64,000 nucleotides of DNA from Chondrilla cf. caribensis (lineage: Eukaryota > Porifera > Demospongiae > Chondrillida > Chondrillidae). The DNA lies in contig OZ026555.1 in NCBI GenBank assembly GCA_964020155.1, forward strand, positions 5,259,295 to 5,323,294, read 5' to 3'. Of this stretch, positions 1-28,799 are shown in pieces (the first letter of the stretch is position 1; every line of letters starts with the position of its first letter). Under the pieces are notes generated by a model. The model saw only the letters and a list, made by a program, of their open reading frames with translations. It did no database searches and had not been told where the DNA came from. Both the position numbers and the translations under genes were made by a program.

Positions 1-693
1 TATTGCGGCTTGATGGCTGAACTTCTTTTGGGAAAAGAAACGGAACGAATGACCGCGCGACCTGAACATGTCATGTGACGTAACAAACACGCGCCATCAC
101 CCGAGGACCAAATATAGTGTACTGTACACATAATATTACACAACTTTCACTAGTAACGAGGTATAGTGTTCAATTGGTGTCTGTTTGGTTCATTTGGTGT
201 TCAATTGGTGTGCTGAAGTCCGTGTTTTTCCGAAATGGCTCGTTCTTGGTACAAATTTTTGATACTCCCTATGATTGCAAAGAAGCCAGAATGACAAAGG
301 AATGTCATTAGTGATTAATGGTCCATGGTGACAAGCTAAAAATAGAATAGCTGCCCATTAGTACATTGGCCTCATGTTGACATACTTCTATTACAACAAT
401 AAGAAAACAATCTCATTTGATCTGTTCATCAGTATGTGGACACCTATCACCCCAATACCTGTAAGTTACTGGGTCTACAATAAGACAAATGCGAATTGAA
501 TTTACCAACAAAGGCTGTCATCTTTACTCGCCTAGCTGTAGTACTTGGAAGTCATTAACTCTGACTGTAATACAGTGAACCTGATAACTTGTGCCTAGCA
601 TACCACTGAAAGGCAGCAGCTAGCTGTTGAAATGTTGGTGTAAAAATGATCTGGCTAGTGAATTACATTGAATTCTTGATATTATATTTGTGC
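1..693. other. Intergenic, no gene recognised
   Basis: No reading frame here has splice sites, composition or similarity that supports a gene. The segment lies beyond the 3' end of the SPAG8-like gene, so part of it is probably that gene's 3' UTR. Short direct repeats of a 'ttcaattggtgt' type occur around 170-215. The first 100 bases are GC-richer and could be the promoter of a gene to the left, but nothing proves this. Confidence 0.5.
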
Positions 694-1798
694 CTAGCAT
701 TTTTGTAAGACGGACAAGGGGAGGGGTCCACCCACCATCACATCGCTGATGTTACTCCTCCAGTAGGTCAGCGGCTGTTCCTTGTATAGGTCATGAGGCT
801 GTGGAATGCAGTAGGAGTGATATTACCATGGCAACCTGAACATACTTGTAGCCCTGGTGTGTGCTCACCTTAGTTGGTGGTTGTTCACAGGGTTGAAAAT
901 CTACAATTGGAAAAAAAAAAAGAAGAATTGCATCAAACAATACTACCATGTGTAGTTAATAAATGACAGGTACAAAGAATGCCATATCATATTTGGTGTG
1001 AATATGCATACATACACAGGTATGCACACCTCAGTACCACACAGGAAGTGATAATACACGTTCAAATACCTTTGCCAATTTGTGTCCTTATTTGGTGTTA
1101 GTGTATTCATGTGTAGTCTGTTTGTCTACTAACAAGCTCCTACCACACAACACTGGTGCCAACACAATCTGCACACCAACCATGAAGAGCTCACCAAGGG
1201 AGTAGTCATGCTGGGTTGTTGATATCAGCTCTACTGGTGGAGGTGGAGGATGGAACTCCTCTTCTACTTCCTTAGCAACCATTTCATATAAAGATTTCTG
1301 CAAGGCTTCCCTTCGACTACCATTCATTCTCATTTTGGGTCCTTCAGGAGACTTGTATGTCTCCCGAACTGCTGATGTCTTTGACACTGGAGAATCCGTG
1401 TCAGTAGTTAAAATTCCCTTCATTCAACAGAAGACACAAAATAGGTGATCTCTCCTGGTAAGCCTGGTATTCAACATCTCCCAACTTAGCTTGGATATGG
1501 CCATTACTTATGATAGCAGTAACCCCCGAAAAGAGTAATAATTGCAATACATGAACTGCTTGATTATTAAAATGCATAGTCACAAGCATACCTTGTGACC
1601 TTGGCGGTGTAGAGCTGTGCTTAAAGTCCCATCTGGTTGACGATTACCTTCTTCTAAGTGAGCTACTTGCCGCTTTGAAAGGAATTAAATAGAGTATCAG
1701 TGACAATTAAACAATGGCATGGGTGCATCAATGTCAGGCTAACGTACCTCTTCTACCCAATTCTCTATGAGTGTCTTCGTCTGCAAGTTGACAGACAT
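694..1798 (-). CDS. SPAG8-like putative ciliary/microtubule protein
   Basis: Joined exons give a protein of about 170 residues. It starts with MSVNLQTKT, continues through NWVEERQVAHLE, then GHKGILTTD, a PPPPPVELISTTQHDYS segment and a C-terminal DLYKEQPLTYWRSNISDV before a TAG at 694-696. Splice borders checked: exon 1 ends at a donor after GAAGAG, the GILTTD exon follows a tgaatgaag acceptor, and two short last exons keep frame. Proline-flanked 'STTQHDYS' and 'YW-x-N' motifs with no enzyme domain are typical of small axonemal microtubule-associated proteins. The order resembles the C-terminal part of SPAG8, but I recall that family only partly, so the name is tentative. An in-frame upstream Met at 1930 would add a hydrophobic stretch and run into NAA10; the Met at 1798 is preferred. 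Its start is 85 bp from the NAA10 start on the other strand. Confidence 0.5.
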
Positions 1799-1883
1799 TT
1801 TAGTTGTTGCTATGGTACAGGGATTTCCCCCTAAATTACTGTACGGAGTTATCCTAACATTTGCACATGGCCGTCGAAAGAAG
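1799..1883. promoter_or_regulatory. Probable bidirectional promoter, SPAG8-like / NAA10
   Basis: Only 85 bp separate the divergent start codons, so both genes must share promoter DNA, and at least one transcript probably begins inside the other gene's 5' region. No TATA box is visible. Confidence 0.5.
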
Positions 1884-2861
<978 letters not shown>

Positions 2862-2994
2862 TTCTCATCCTGTATTATTTCTTTGTACTTTGTATTGTCC
2901 ATAACTTAACATCATTGCCATGATCAGTTCATAAATTAATAACAAGACATATGTTCAAATAGAGATCAATGTTGAGAGGGTGTGTCCAGCACCA

Positions 2995-5900
2995 TCAAGA
3001 GAGTGGGTCAACATATGGGGATAGTTTAGACATGAGTCTGTGAAGAATGTCTCTAACTGGCTGCTCCAGGGAGAGATTGGTGACCTTTGACCTCACCACC
3101 TCCAACATGACATGAAGCTCCTCGTAACACATTTTCTTTGATTGCTGATCAGAAGTTGAGGAGAGTCGAGTGGAAGAAGACGATTTCTTACAAGATGTTA
3201 TGATGTCCGTGAAGCGATCACACATCATCTCCACCACCTCACATCCGGGAATGATGTACCTGTAGACGAACACCAGATATCAGATGGTTGACAGACATGA
3301 GAGCTGACCCTCTCTCTCCAGTGAACAGGAGATGCAATGGACACACAAAAGCAAAGTGACAACAGTTTACTGCGACCTATGTACCTTCGGTCATTCTGTT
3401 CAGAGAGGATCTTTCTGAGAATTGGCAACAGCACTGCGCACACAGATAACCTCCATGAGCCCCTATAGACAACATACGGATTCAATGAAGTTTTTCAAAT
3501 AGACAAATGGACAAAGTCTCACTTGATCTCAACAAACACGCTCAACACATTCATGAAAAGAGCAATATCTTCATCCTCTTCAGCGAGACACATTTGCATT
3601 GAGTTAGTGACTGCCTTCAATGCATTGTCATCCACCCACAGTCGACACACATTTGGGATCAGCTACAAGGAAAAGGTACATGTGACCTGCTGAAATCATG
3701 TGATCACCATGTGATATTTACCTGACATCTGCCTTGTAATGTGCACATGACATCCATGTGACCAGCCTGTATTTCTTCCAAGGCTTGCTGGTCATCTGAC
3801 AATAGAGCGTTTCTTTTATCTTTGAAAGCAAACAGCTCATCACTTGAGATGGGACTCCATGCAGCTCTTCCTGGTTCAAAGGATGACATCGACAAGGATT
3901 TGTTGAACTGAGCTCCTTTGTTGCTTTGACACTTGAGGGATCCCGTACTTTCACTGCCATCCCCTCCAAGACGCATTGTGGGTTCACTCTCTGCATCTCT
4001 CCTCCCCTCAGTACTCTCCACTTGGCTGTCCTGCTCTTCCTCGGAGCTCGAGCTGTCATTGCTGGTCATCATCTTCTGCAGCTGCATCTGCTGTGAGGGA
4101 GAGCGCTTCAGAGTTAGGGTTGAGTAGTAGCGACTATCTTTCCGAACAGTAGGAAGGTTAAACCTCCCCTTTTCTTGACCGAGCAGTTCTTTCACATTGA
4201 GAGACTTTATTTGTTGAGCCAGAATATCCCTAACCCCAGGGTTACCTTCTTTTTTGCCTAAAGAAAGTCCTTTTGCAGGTTGGACCTCATCACTGGTGGG
4301 TGGGACCTCATCACTGGTGGGTAGAACCTCATCACTGGTGGGTGGGACCTCATCACTGGTGGGTGGGACCTCATCACTGGTGGGTGGGTCCACATTACTG
4401 TTGGGTGGGTCCTCATTACTGGTGGGTGGGTCCTCATTACTGGTGGGTGGGTCCTCATAACTGGTGGGTGGGTCCTTGTTACTAGTGGGTGGGTCCTCAT
4501 AACTGGTGGGTGGGATCTTGTTATTACTAGTGGGATGGACCTTATGTCTAGTTGGTGTGATGGCATCACTACTCGGGGTGGGCTCAACAGAGATGGATAA
4601 TACATCGATTGGATTGGACGGCATTACCATGTCCTTCATAGCGGAAGTCACCTCCTCACTACCAGTGAATGAACTGACTGATTTGGAGATCTTGGCAGAT
4701 TTGGAGATCAACGGTGACATTCTCACAACATCACTATCTGTTTGATCTTGTGAGGGTGTGTTAGCCACACCCAATCCATCATCACAAACAGTTTTAACAG
4801 GGAGCTTAGGTAGTCTCCTAACCCTCGGTGATTTGGAAGGACTTTGAGACCTTGATCTGTTCCTGGGAGGTTTCTTCGGAACAGGAGACCTGTAGGGACA
4901 GTCACATCGTGAGACCCAAGAATGTACACAAGGCAAATAGAAATCATGACTGGTACGTATTCTGTAGACTCACACAGGAGCTAGGATGGTGACCAGCTTT
5001 GAGAAAAGCATTGCACTCTTTGTGTCACTGGCTTGTTGGTGTACGAGACTCTTCAATATAGACAGCAGGGGCTGTGGATAGAGTAGAATCCTCTAATTAG
5101 CCACACATAATGCACAGTTTAAAAAACATACTGCTAGCTGTTCCAGAATAGCTGTGGCATCAGAGATGCTGTATGCCTTCACAATTTTCAAATCAGATTC
5201 AGAATGGGTCTTTGTACAGTCCCTGGCTTTGGAGGCCAGGGTTTCAATGAATATCATTATCTTTTCCCTCACTTCGTCAAACACTGTCAACTGGTCTTTG
5301 ATGAGTCTAACGGACAAAGTGACCCTCTCCAGTGGCATTGCCGTCTAAGCAGGTACGGAATCACAACTCAACTCAACACAACACAGTGCTACAACAGTTC
5401 ATAGAAACTCACATCATAAGTGCTGTCACGTACAATGTTTGCCAATATAGTCCAACTTGCCAACAGAAATTCACAAGTGTTTTTTAATCCAGCGTATTTC
5501 ATAAAATTGGTGAACTTGGAGAAGACCCCACACTCCACCATCCTCCTGTGGTTGGTGACGGAGTAGGAGAAGGGCACAAGCACCACCGATATCACGCAGG
5601 AGGCCCTGACCATGTGCTTCAACAGATCCTAAAGACAAACAATACGTATGTACGCTGAAGTTCAAGGATGTGCACCATTACATCAGGTCTAGCTGTCACG
5701 CCTTACAACCACACCCACCTTGTTGGATGTTGCTTCTCTCAATAAATTAAACATGAATTCAATAGTGGGGGGATTTGTTGGTAGCTGGAAGGTAGGTGTG
5801 GCAGGGGTGTGTAAGGCTTCTCGGAACACCTTGATGAACTCTAGAATCATAGCCCGGTTTACATCCTCGACTAATACAAGGAAATTCAATAGAGATTTGT

Positions 5901-6915
5901 GTACATCATTGTCAATTGTCCCCCTTGGCTGTAGGAGGAGCTGGTATGTGACAATATTGGCAACTACCAGGGAATACTGCAGGAGAAAAGAAAAAACAAT
6001 GAAGCAAAACAATAAACAATATGTATATTAAACATTATATATCAGAACAACAAACAATGATGAAAACAATACACCAAAACAACAGTTAAATAATACATCA
6101 CAATAACAAACAACAGTTAAACAATACGTACATCACAACAACAAATATCAGTTAAACAATAAATCACAACAAAAAACAACAGTTAAGAATACATAAAAAC
6201 AATAAACAACACTGAAAGCACTGCATTGTAACATGTAGGTACACCAAGTCACAGGTGTGGCTCTCACTGGTGTGCGCAGGTGCACTGGTTCGGATATCGG
6301 GCGCTGGAGCTTCCTGATGTCCTTGTTGATGGATTGTATCAACTGACGTCTACTGCTGTCCACTCCTGAAGAAGACATGGAGTCAGATCCACTGATGTCA
6401 TCTGATGTGTCTATGGGAGTTTCGTGAGGGAGGGAAGGGAGACGTCGTTCTTTCTTCTTCGTCCTAGGACTAACTCTTACTGCTTTTGTTGTAAAGACGA
6501 ATTTTGAACCACCAATCAGTAGGGACCCGCCCAGTTTCATTTTCACAGGATTTCCCCCACAAGGTACATGCTCCCCGTTCACCAAACAGCTCCCTCTCAG
6601 CGGTGCAAGATACAGTCGACATCTTTTCTTTACAGAAACTTCAATGATAAAATCTTCGTCTTGGTTCTTTGTAGCAAGGAGAACATCATTCCCGTTAGAA
6701 AGTGCAGAATTTGCTGGAGGTGTGACCGAATTCGATTAAGGCACTCTAGTTACAGCTCTCGCGCACGAGACACTCGCGACCAACTCACTCAACGTATGCC
6801 TCCCCAGTGTTAGGACGTAGAATACGTGTTCTTCCTTATCGCGCAACCCCACAACTTGATCGTCGATTTCTGGCGCAATCGAAATATAGTTCTCGTCAAC
6901 GGAGGCCATTTCCAT
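2995..6915 (-). CDS. FHA - helical repeat - katanin con80 protein
   Basis: Ten exons join in frame to roughly 1,000-1,050 residues. Residues ~25-120 look like an FHA domain: LGRHT, then LSNGNDVLLATK, RLYLAPLRGSCLVNG and LKLGGSLLIGGSKFVF-like strands. Residues ~190-480 are all helical and resemble ARM/HEAT repeats, carried on four phase-0 exons (YSLVVANIVTYQ, DLLKHMVRAS, MPLERVTLSV, PLLSILKSLV). A long disordered region follows with RSRSQSPSKSPR, a 21-bp coding minisatellite (PPTSDEV repeats) and Ser/Glu tracts. The C-terminus, from ALEEIQAGHMDVMC through GSWRLSVCAVLLPIL and YIIPGCEVVEMM, matches the con80 domain of katanin p80 (KATNB1), which binds katanin p60 and microtubules. No WD40 repeats are present, so it is not KATNB1 itself. 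I know no named family with this order. A role in microtubule severing or organisation is inferred only from con80. Confidence 0.8.
4268..4540. repeat. 21-bp coding minisatellite in con80 gene
   Basis: About 12 imperfect copies of a 21-bp unit (core 'catcactggtgggtgggacc' on the plus strand) lie within the large disordered exon. They encode seven-residue PPTSDEV/PPTSNED repeats. The unit is a multiple of three, so copy-number change keeps frame. Confidence 0.9.
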
Positions 6916-7003
6916 GGGATTTAATGATATTCATAAAGTGAACTATTAGTAATCGTCATATAAGGCACTGGCACGTTGGTGGGGAGATGAAGCACAGAAA
7001 ACA

Positions 7004-9843
<2,840 letters not shown>

Positions 9844-10079
9844 TTTATGACATGTGACCAATGATGTAATATCACGTGACAGCCATGCACTTGAATTTTC
9901 ACATAATAATAACAACACATCCAATTCGATAATAATGTACAGATTATAATATTACACGATATGTACATACAAAAAATACTATAACCGTAGGGGTTGGTGT
10001 GACACACACTGTGTCATTAGCATTACTGCCATATGTTTTATGTTCAAACACAAATACAAATAACACACAATATTGGAAG

Positions 10080-21178
<11,099 letters not shown>

Positions 21179-21363
21179 CCTGTCACTGCTGCGGCTGAAC
21201 ACATGCGCGCTGATACGCTCTAGTCCTGAGTGGAATTTCAATATACGGGATATCGTAATTTTAATCGGATACTCCCTTAGGTACTGTTTCATCGATCAAT
21301 TTATTTCAGTCGTAGGTGTTCATATCACTTTATTCAACGATTGAATTGACGGAACACTAGATG

Positions 21364-21405
21364 GTGTGTGTGTCTGTCCTTCCGTGTGTATTGTGGTGTG
21401 CGTGT

Positions 21406-21468
<63 letters not shown>

Positions 21469-21479
21469 GTGTGTGTGTG

Positions 21480-21527
<48 letters not shown>

Positions 21528-21542
21528 TGTGGTGTTGTGTGT

Positions 21543-21579
<37 letters not shown>

Positions 21580-21600
21580 TGTGTGTGGGTGTCCATATGT
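21364..21600. repeat. TG-rich tract between the divergent astacins
   Basis: About 235 bp of TG with TTG, GGTG and TATG interruptions, lying between the two divergent astacin promoters. Confidence 0.92.
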
Positions 21601-22010
21601 GTATGGTGAGTGTGGGTGTGGGTATATTCCTATCACTACCTTATCACCCGTTCATCTGAGCTGTACAGGTTTTCTTCAAATTTTTCATCTCATTATCTGC
21701 CGTTATAGGATAGTGTCTCCTAACATGATACATGTTTATGGGATAGAGAGCTGTCTGAGGAATTCTTTGAAGGAAGACAGCATGGAGAACTGAACTAGAG
21801 TGAGTTGTTAGAGACAAACATTGTTATAACTCTCCAGGGTAAATTGGACTACTTCCCAAATTCCCAGAAAGTAACTTGTAAAAATTTTGAGTGTATGGCA
21901 TTCCTCAAATACTTTAACCTCTCAACACTCAAGGATTTGGAGTACCATTAATTAACACTAGTTTCTTGAGGTATCCCGTTCACAGGAGTGGGCGGGGATC
22001 AAGTTACTCA

Positions 22011-22062
22011 CTATATAAGATTTCCCTGTCGTAATATAGTCAGCCATTTCCCTATATAAACA
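22011..22062 (+). promoter_or_regulatory. TATA-like elements upstream of plus-strand astacin
   Basis: Two TATATAA-type motifs, ctatataaga at 22011-22020 and cctatataaa at 22051-22060, lie 114 and 74 bp before the start codon at 22125. Either could place transcription start. This is one of the few places in the window with a clear TATA candidate. Confidence 0.5.
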
Positions 22063-22124
22063 GGTGAAGTAGGGCAAAGTGCACTTGAGACTACTTTATT
22101 CCGGTGCAGCTATAGAGGAAGAGA

Positions 22125-25235
<3,111 letters not shown>

Positions 25236-25509
25236 TTTTTAACTTTGTACTTATTCCAAGCGAAATGAATGCTTGTTAAATTATGCGTGTAATTATAATT
25301 TTATTATTTGCCAAATATTTTATTACATCAAATTAATAATTGAATATAATATGTGCACGGAAGGTCGACTCCGTATACGATGTCCGTATCGCATAAAATT
25401 AATATGTGCCCCGCCCACTCGTTGTGTACCGAACAAAGAGTCGAACACGGACGGGATGTTCGACCACTGACCAGTTGGACAAGGAAACCGCTCTTTTCTA
25501 CGACTTGAG

Positions 25510-26379
25510 ATGGAGAAATTGTCAGATGTGTTGTTAGGAATGAGTCAAGAAGACGTTCTTCGTGTCTCTACGGATGTTGAAGATTTGCTAGAGAAGGACA
25601 AAGCCGTTTCGAACATGATTTGGTTGATGTCGCTATTGTCCGCACTTTTGGTCGGATTGAGCGGCGTGTTCCCTATTTTCTACGGTAAATTGATTTATTC
25701 GAAACACATAGACCTGGTTCTCAGCTTCGCCATGGGCTGCCTGTTGGGGGACGTGTTCTTCCACCTACTACCAGAAGTCTGGAGTGCTCGCTCGACCTGC
25801 TCCAGTATGTGGGTGCTGACCGGGATCGTGGTGTTCTTCCTAATAGAGAAAGTTGTCAAGCTGACAGACAGCCAACTTGAACAAGGCACGTCTCCGGAGA
25901 AGCGGAAAATAACGAGTGTATCAGCATATCTTAATCTGTTTGCAAACAGTACAGACAACTTTGCTCATGGCCTGTCTATAGCTGCTAGCTATATCATAGG
26001 GCCAAGTGTTGGTATAGTTACAACAGCAGCCATTTTGTGCCATGAGATCCCTCACGAAGTAGGGGACTTTGCAGTTCTACTGAACTCTGGCTTCAACATG
26101 TGGTCTGCGGCTAAAGCTCAGTTCCTGACATCGTTTGGTGGGATGGCAGGAGTGATATTCGGTCTTATCACACACCAGTGCACTGACTCTGTTGCCTGGA
26201 TGCTGGCCTTCACAGCAGGGGGGTTCCTGTACCTCTCCCTGGTCTCCATCCTGCCTAGCATCACCAGTTCGTCTTCTTCCCTTTCGCTTTTCCCTTTCCT
26301 GGTGCAAGTTGCAGGTGTTTTGAGTATGGCTATTGTAACAGTGTTGGAACACAGTGTGTGCCAGACATCAACCAGTTGA
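25510..26379 (+). CDS. SLC39A13: ZIP-family zinc transporter, ZIP13-type, intronless
   Basis: A single open frame of 289 residues. The first ~35 residues are not a clear signal peptide. Membrane segments follow at about 35-58, 68-90 and 98-118, with a short charged loop where the family often has a His-rich loop. The paired zinc-site helices are NLFANSTDNFAHGLSIAASY and CHEIPHEVGDFAVLL, which match the LIV-1 subgroup; the remaining helices follow (FGGMAGVIFGLI, AGGFLYLSLVSIL). ZIP13 and ZIP7 move zinc into the cytosol from the Golgi or ER. The absence of a His-rich loop and the phrase AGGFLYLSLVSILP favour ZIP13 over ZIP7. It is the only intronless gene here, which suggests a retrocopy origin. 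It is shorter than human ZIP13 (about 370), mainly at the N-terminus. It starts 275 bp after the astacin stop. Confidence 0.9.
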   Translation: MEKLSDVLLGMSQEDVLRVSTDVEDLLEKDKAVSNMIWLMSLLSALLVGLSGVFPIFYGKLIYSKHIDLVLSFAMGCLLGDVFFHLLPEVWSARSTCSSMWVLTGIVVFFLIEKVVKLTDSQLEQGTSPEKRKITSVSAYLNLFANSTDNFAHGLSIAASYIIGPSVGIVTTAAILCHEIPHEVGDFAVLLNSGFNMWSAAKAQFLTSFGGMAGVIFGLITHQCTDSVAWMLAFTAGGFLYLSLVSILPSITSSSSSLSLFPFLVQVAGVLSMAIVTVLEHSVCQTSTS

Positions 26380-26919
26380 TACTGTTCATTTATCAATGTT
26401 TGTAAACATACATTTCCTTATTCAATTATTCCATTTTGCATTTTTATTGCCAACATAATAATACATAATATTGTGGAAGTTGTTACGCGGGCTTGGAAAA
26501 TAGGTTGAGGTTTCTTAGGACTATTTCCTGTACATTGTTAACATAATTACGTCATACAATTATTGCTTTGTTACTCAGTGCAACATGTCACCCTTGTTGG
26601 GGTCATCAGGCACAAAGTAATACACAGTGCTGGAGACTGATTGGCTGAGGTACAATGATTATTCACACTCAATTCCGATTGACCAGTAGTAATTTGAATT
26701 ACCATCATCTCGCTGGCCACCTTACATTAATAGTTATTGGAGAATGAACAAAATTATTACACAAAAGATAAATTTCATACATCAAGAACTCATTATGATG
26801 ATCAAAAATCATGACTGACAATTGCAAAATTAGCTGAAAAGAAATCTGCAGTAGAAATCCTATGAAACGTGTAAAACTAACAATTTCTTCACACAAGTAT
26901 ACTCTGATATTGTTGTGTG
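26380..26919. other. Tail-to-tail intergenic region, ZIP13 / FOXN
   Basis: AT-rich, with no frame or repeat of note. It presumably holds both 3' UTRs; AT-rich aataat runs occur near 26455. Confidence 0.5.
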
Positions 26920-28470
26920 TCATGATGTATGTGTGATGCATAGTCGTGAGGGTTCTGGTCTCCTGTGCTTACGGGGAGTGCCAGTGGGGGAGGTAAGGGG
27001 GGAATTGGCAAGGAATAGCAGAGCATTAGCACCGTCTAGATCTCCCATGGTAGATCCTGAGTCACTGTATCCACTGTCATTTAACGAGGACGTGGATTGC
27101 GTAGCCTTTGTCAGCTCCTCCACTAGCTCTTCCTCCTCATCACCAGAGTCATAGGCATGGTCAGACAAACGCTTCAGTTCTGCTTCCACATGTGCTATAG
27201 CAACTTCTTCCGCTATTTCATAACTAGACAATACAAAATAGCATGTAGTAGCAACACCAGACTGAGAATGAAGGCTGTGTAGAGCAGTGTGTATGAACAT
27301 TATGTTATACACTACTCAACAGTAAAACCACATTGTTGTAGATTGATCATTTTAAGAGGGGTGCAGGGGGTATTTTGAGTCACGATGAAGGGTACTTTGG
27401 GTCTCAAGAAGGGTTCTGTGCCCTTTAAAAATGACCTAGAGACCACACTGGTGTAGAAGATGAAGCTAATGCAGGGTACAGTACTCACTTCTTCTCCATC
27501 TTCTGCGGTTGAGCATAGCAGTGATCAATCTCAATGGCATGGAGAGTCACTAAGTAAAAGAGCACCCATGTAAGACTAGCAGTAGTTGAGGGAGCCACTG
27601 CTGGAGCACAAGATTACCTGGCGTAAGATGTGGCTGGTTAGAGGTGCCAAAGGCCGTCAACATCTCTTCAGTCATATCAACATCTTCAAAGAAAGTGGAG
27701 ATTTTAATGATAAAATTATGAAGACCCAGTAACCTTGACAGTTTACATAAGGCACCCATTCAAGTAATGAATATAATTAAAAAACTCCTTCATGTTTACT
27801 CAATAGACCTTTGTGGTCACTTGATGGTCAGCTGATATCACATCCACAATGGCTACCACAACTCACCTATGTCCGACTTTAGAGGGAAGTATTTATGATA
27901 GGGATGGTATGGCGTCCTCTTGAGTGCTGCTAGTAGACTCTTGCGATACCGAGGGTCTATCATCCAGTAGCTACCCTTGGGCATGTACGTACCACGAGGA
28001 AGCCTTGACTTCTCCACTTTACAGAAACACTTATTGAGAGATAGGTTGTGTCTGATCGAGTTTCTCCATCCCGATGGTGCTGATTTGTAAAAAGGGAACT
28101 TTAGCATAATCCAGCTATAAATTTCTCTAACTGGAAGCATCTTTGTGGGAGACGATTCTATTGCCATGAAGATCATACATGCAAATGACAGTTGAGGTTT
28201 GCTAGACTCCAATAGGCCATTTCGAGGATAGCGAACATTGAGAATGACATCAAGCACTTTATCAGTGTCTCTACATCTAGACACACTCATTGACTTGTGG
28301 TATGATTCTTTTGCATTCTTCTTCCCAGCTGTCTGTCTCTGGGGGTCCTTACCCGGGTCGGTGACCTTTACCAATGGAGCACACACATGAGTTAGTACAT
28401 CAGGCTTGTTCAACCAGTTAAGACTGGTCAACTCGTAATCTTGGCTTTTAGGCAAGGGTGAAACCGCCAT
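26920..28470 (-). CDS. Forkhead transcription factor, FOXN2/3 type
   Basis: Four exons. The long first exon encodes YELTSLNWLNKPDVLT, matching the short conserved motif before the forkhead in FOXN2/3, and then the DNA-binding domain: KPQLSFACMIFMAIESSP, LPVREIYSWIMLKFPFY, GWRNSIRHNLSLNKCF and KGSYWMIDPRYRKSLL, followed by KRTPYHPY. The wing region KVEKSRLPRGTYMPKG is a little longer than usual. Later exons encode MTEEMLTAFGTSNQPH, TLHAIEIDHCYAQPQK and a C-terminal exon with an acidic stretch (DSGDEEEELVEEL) and LNDSGYSDSGSTMGDL, like the Ser/Gly C-terminal motif of FOXN3. Phases were checked across all three introns. FOXN2/3 proteins are nuclear regulators linked to cell-cycle checkpoint and repression. 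The start codon is 330 bp from that of ARIH1 on the opposite strand. Confidence 0.92.
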
Positions 28471-28799
28471 CACAGCATATCTTTAAGTACTTTTGTAGAT
28501 CCAAACGAGCTGAAACACCACAAATTTACAAAATGAATCGTGATAATTGGCTTGTAAGTCAGTCGTCGGCCATGTTCGTGGACGGGATTGTCATGGAGAC
28601 GACCACAAATTTGGATACGTGGATTCCTTATATGGATTGACCGACCTTCCGACAATTGTTCTATTTATAGTATCGAAACAATCGTTTACGCAATTGTTCT
28701 AAATATAGTATCAAGCATAGTTTAAAATGGCTGCCGTATCGAGGTTAGTGTAGTAATACAGTGACATCAGCAGTCTACCGTTCGAGTCGGAGGGTCTAC
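28471..28799. promoter_or_regulatory. Probable bidirectional promoter, FOXN / ARIH1
   Basis: 329 bp between divergent start codons. A near-duplicate stretch, 'caattgttctatttatagtatc' type at about 28654 and 'caattgttctaaatatagtatc' type at about 28690, could be paired regulatory sites. This is unproven. Confidence 0.45.

Noticed and set aside
117..311. Short plus-strand open frame
   Set aside because: It has no splice borders, domain or similarity and lies in repeated AT-rich sequence.
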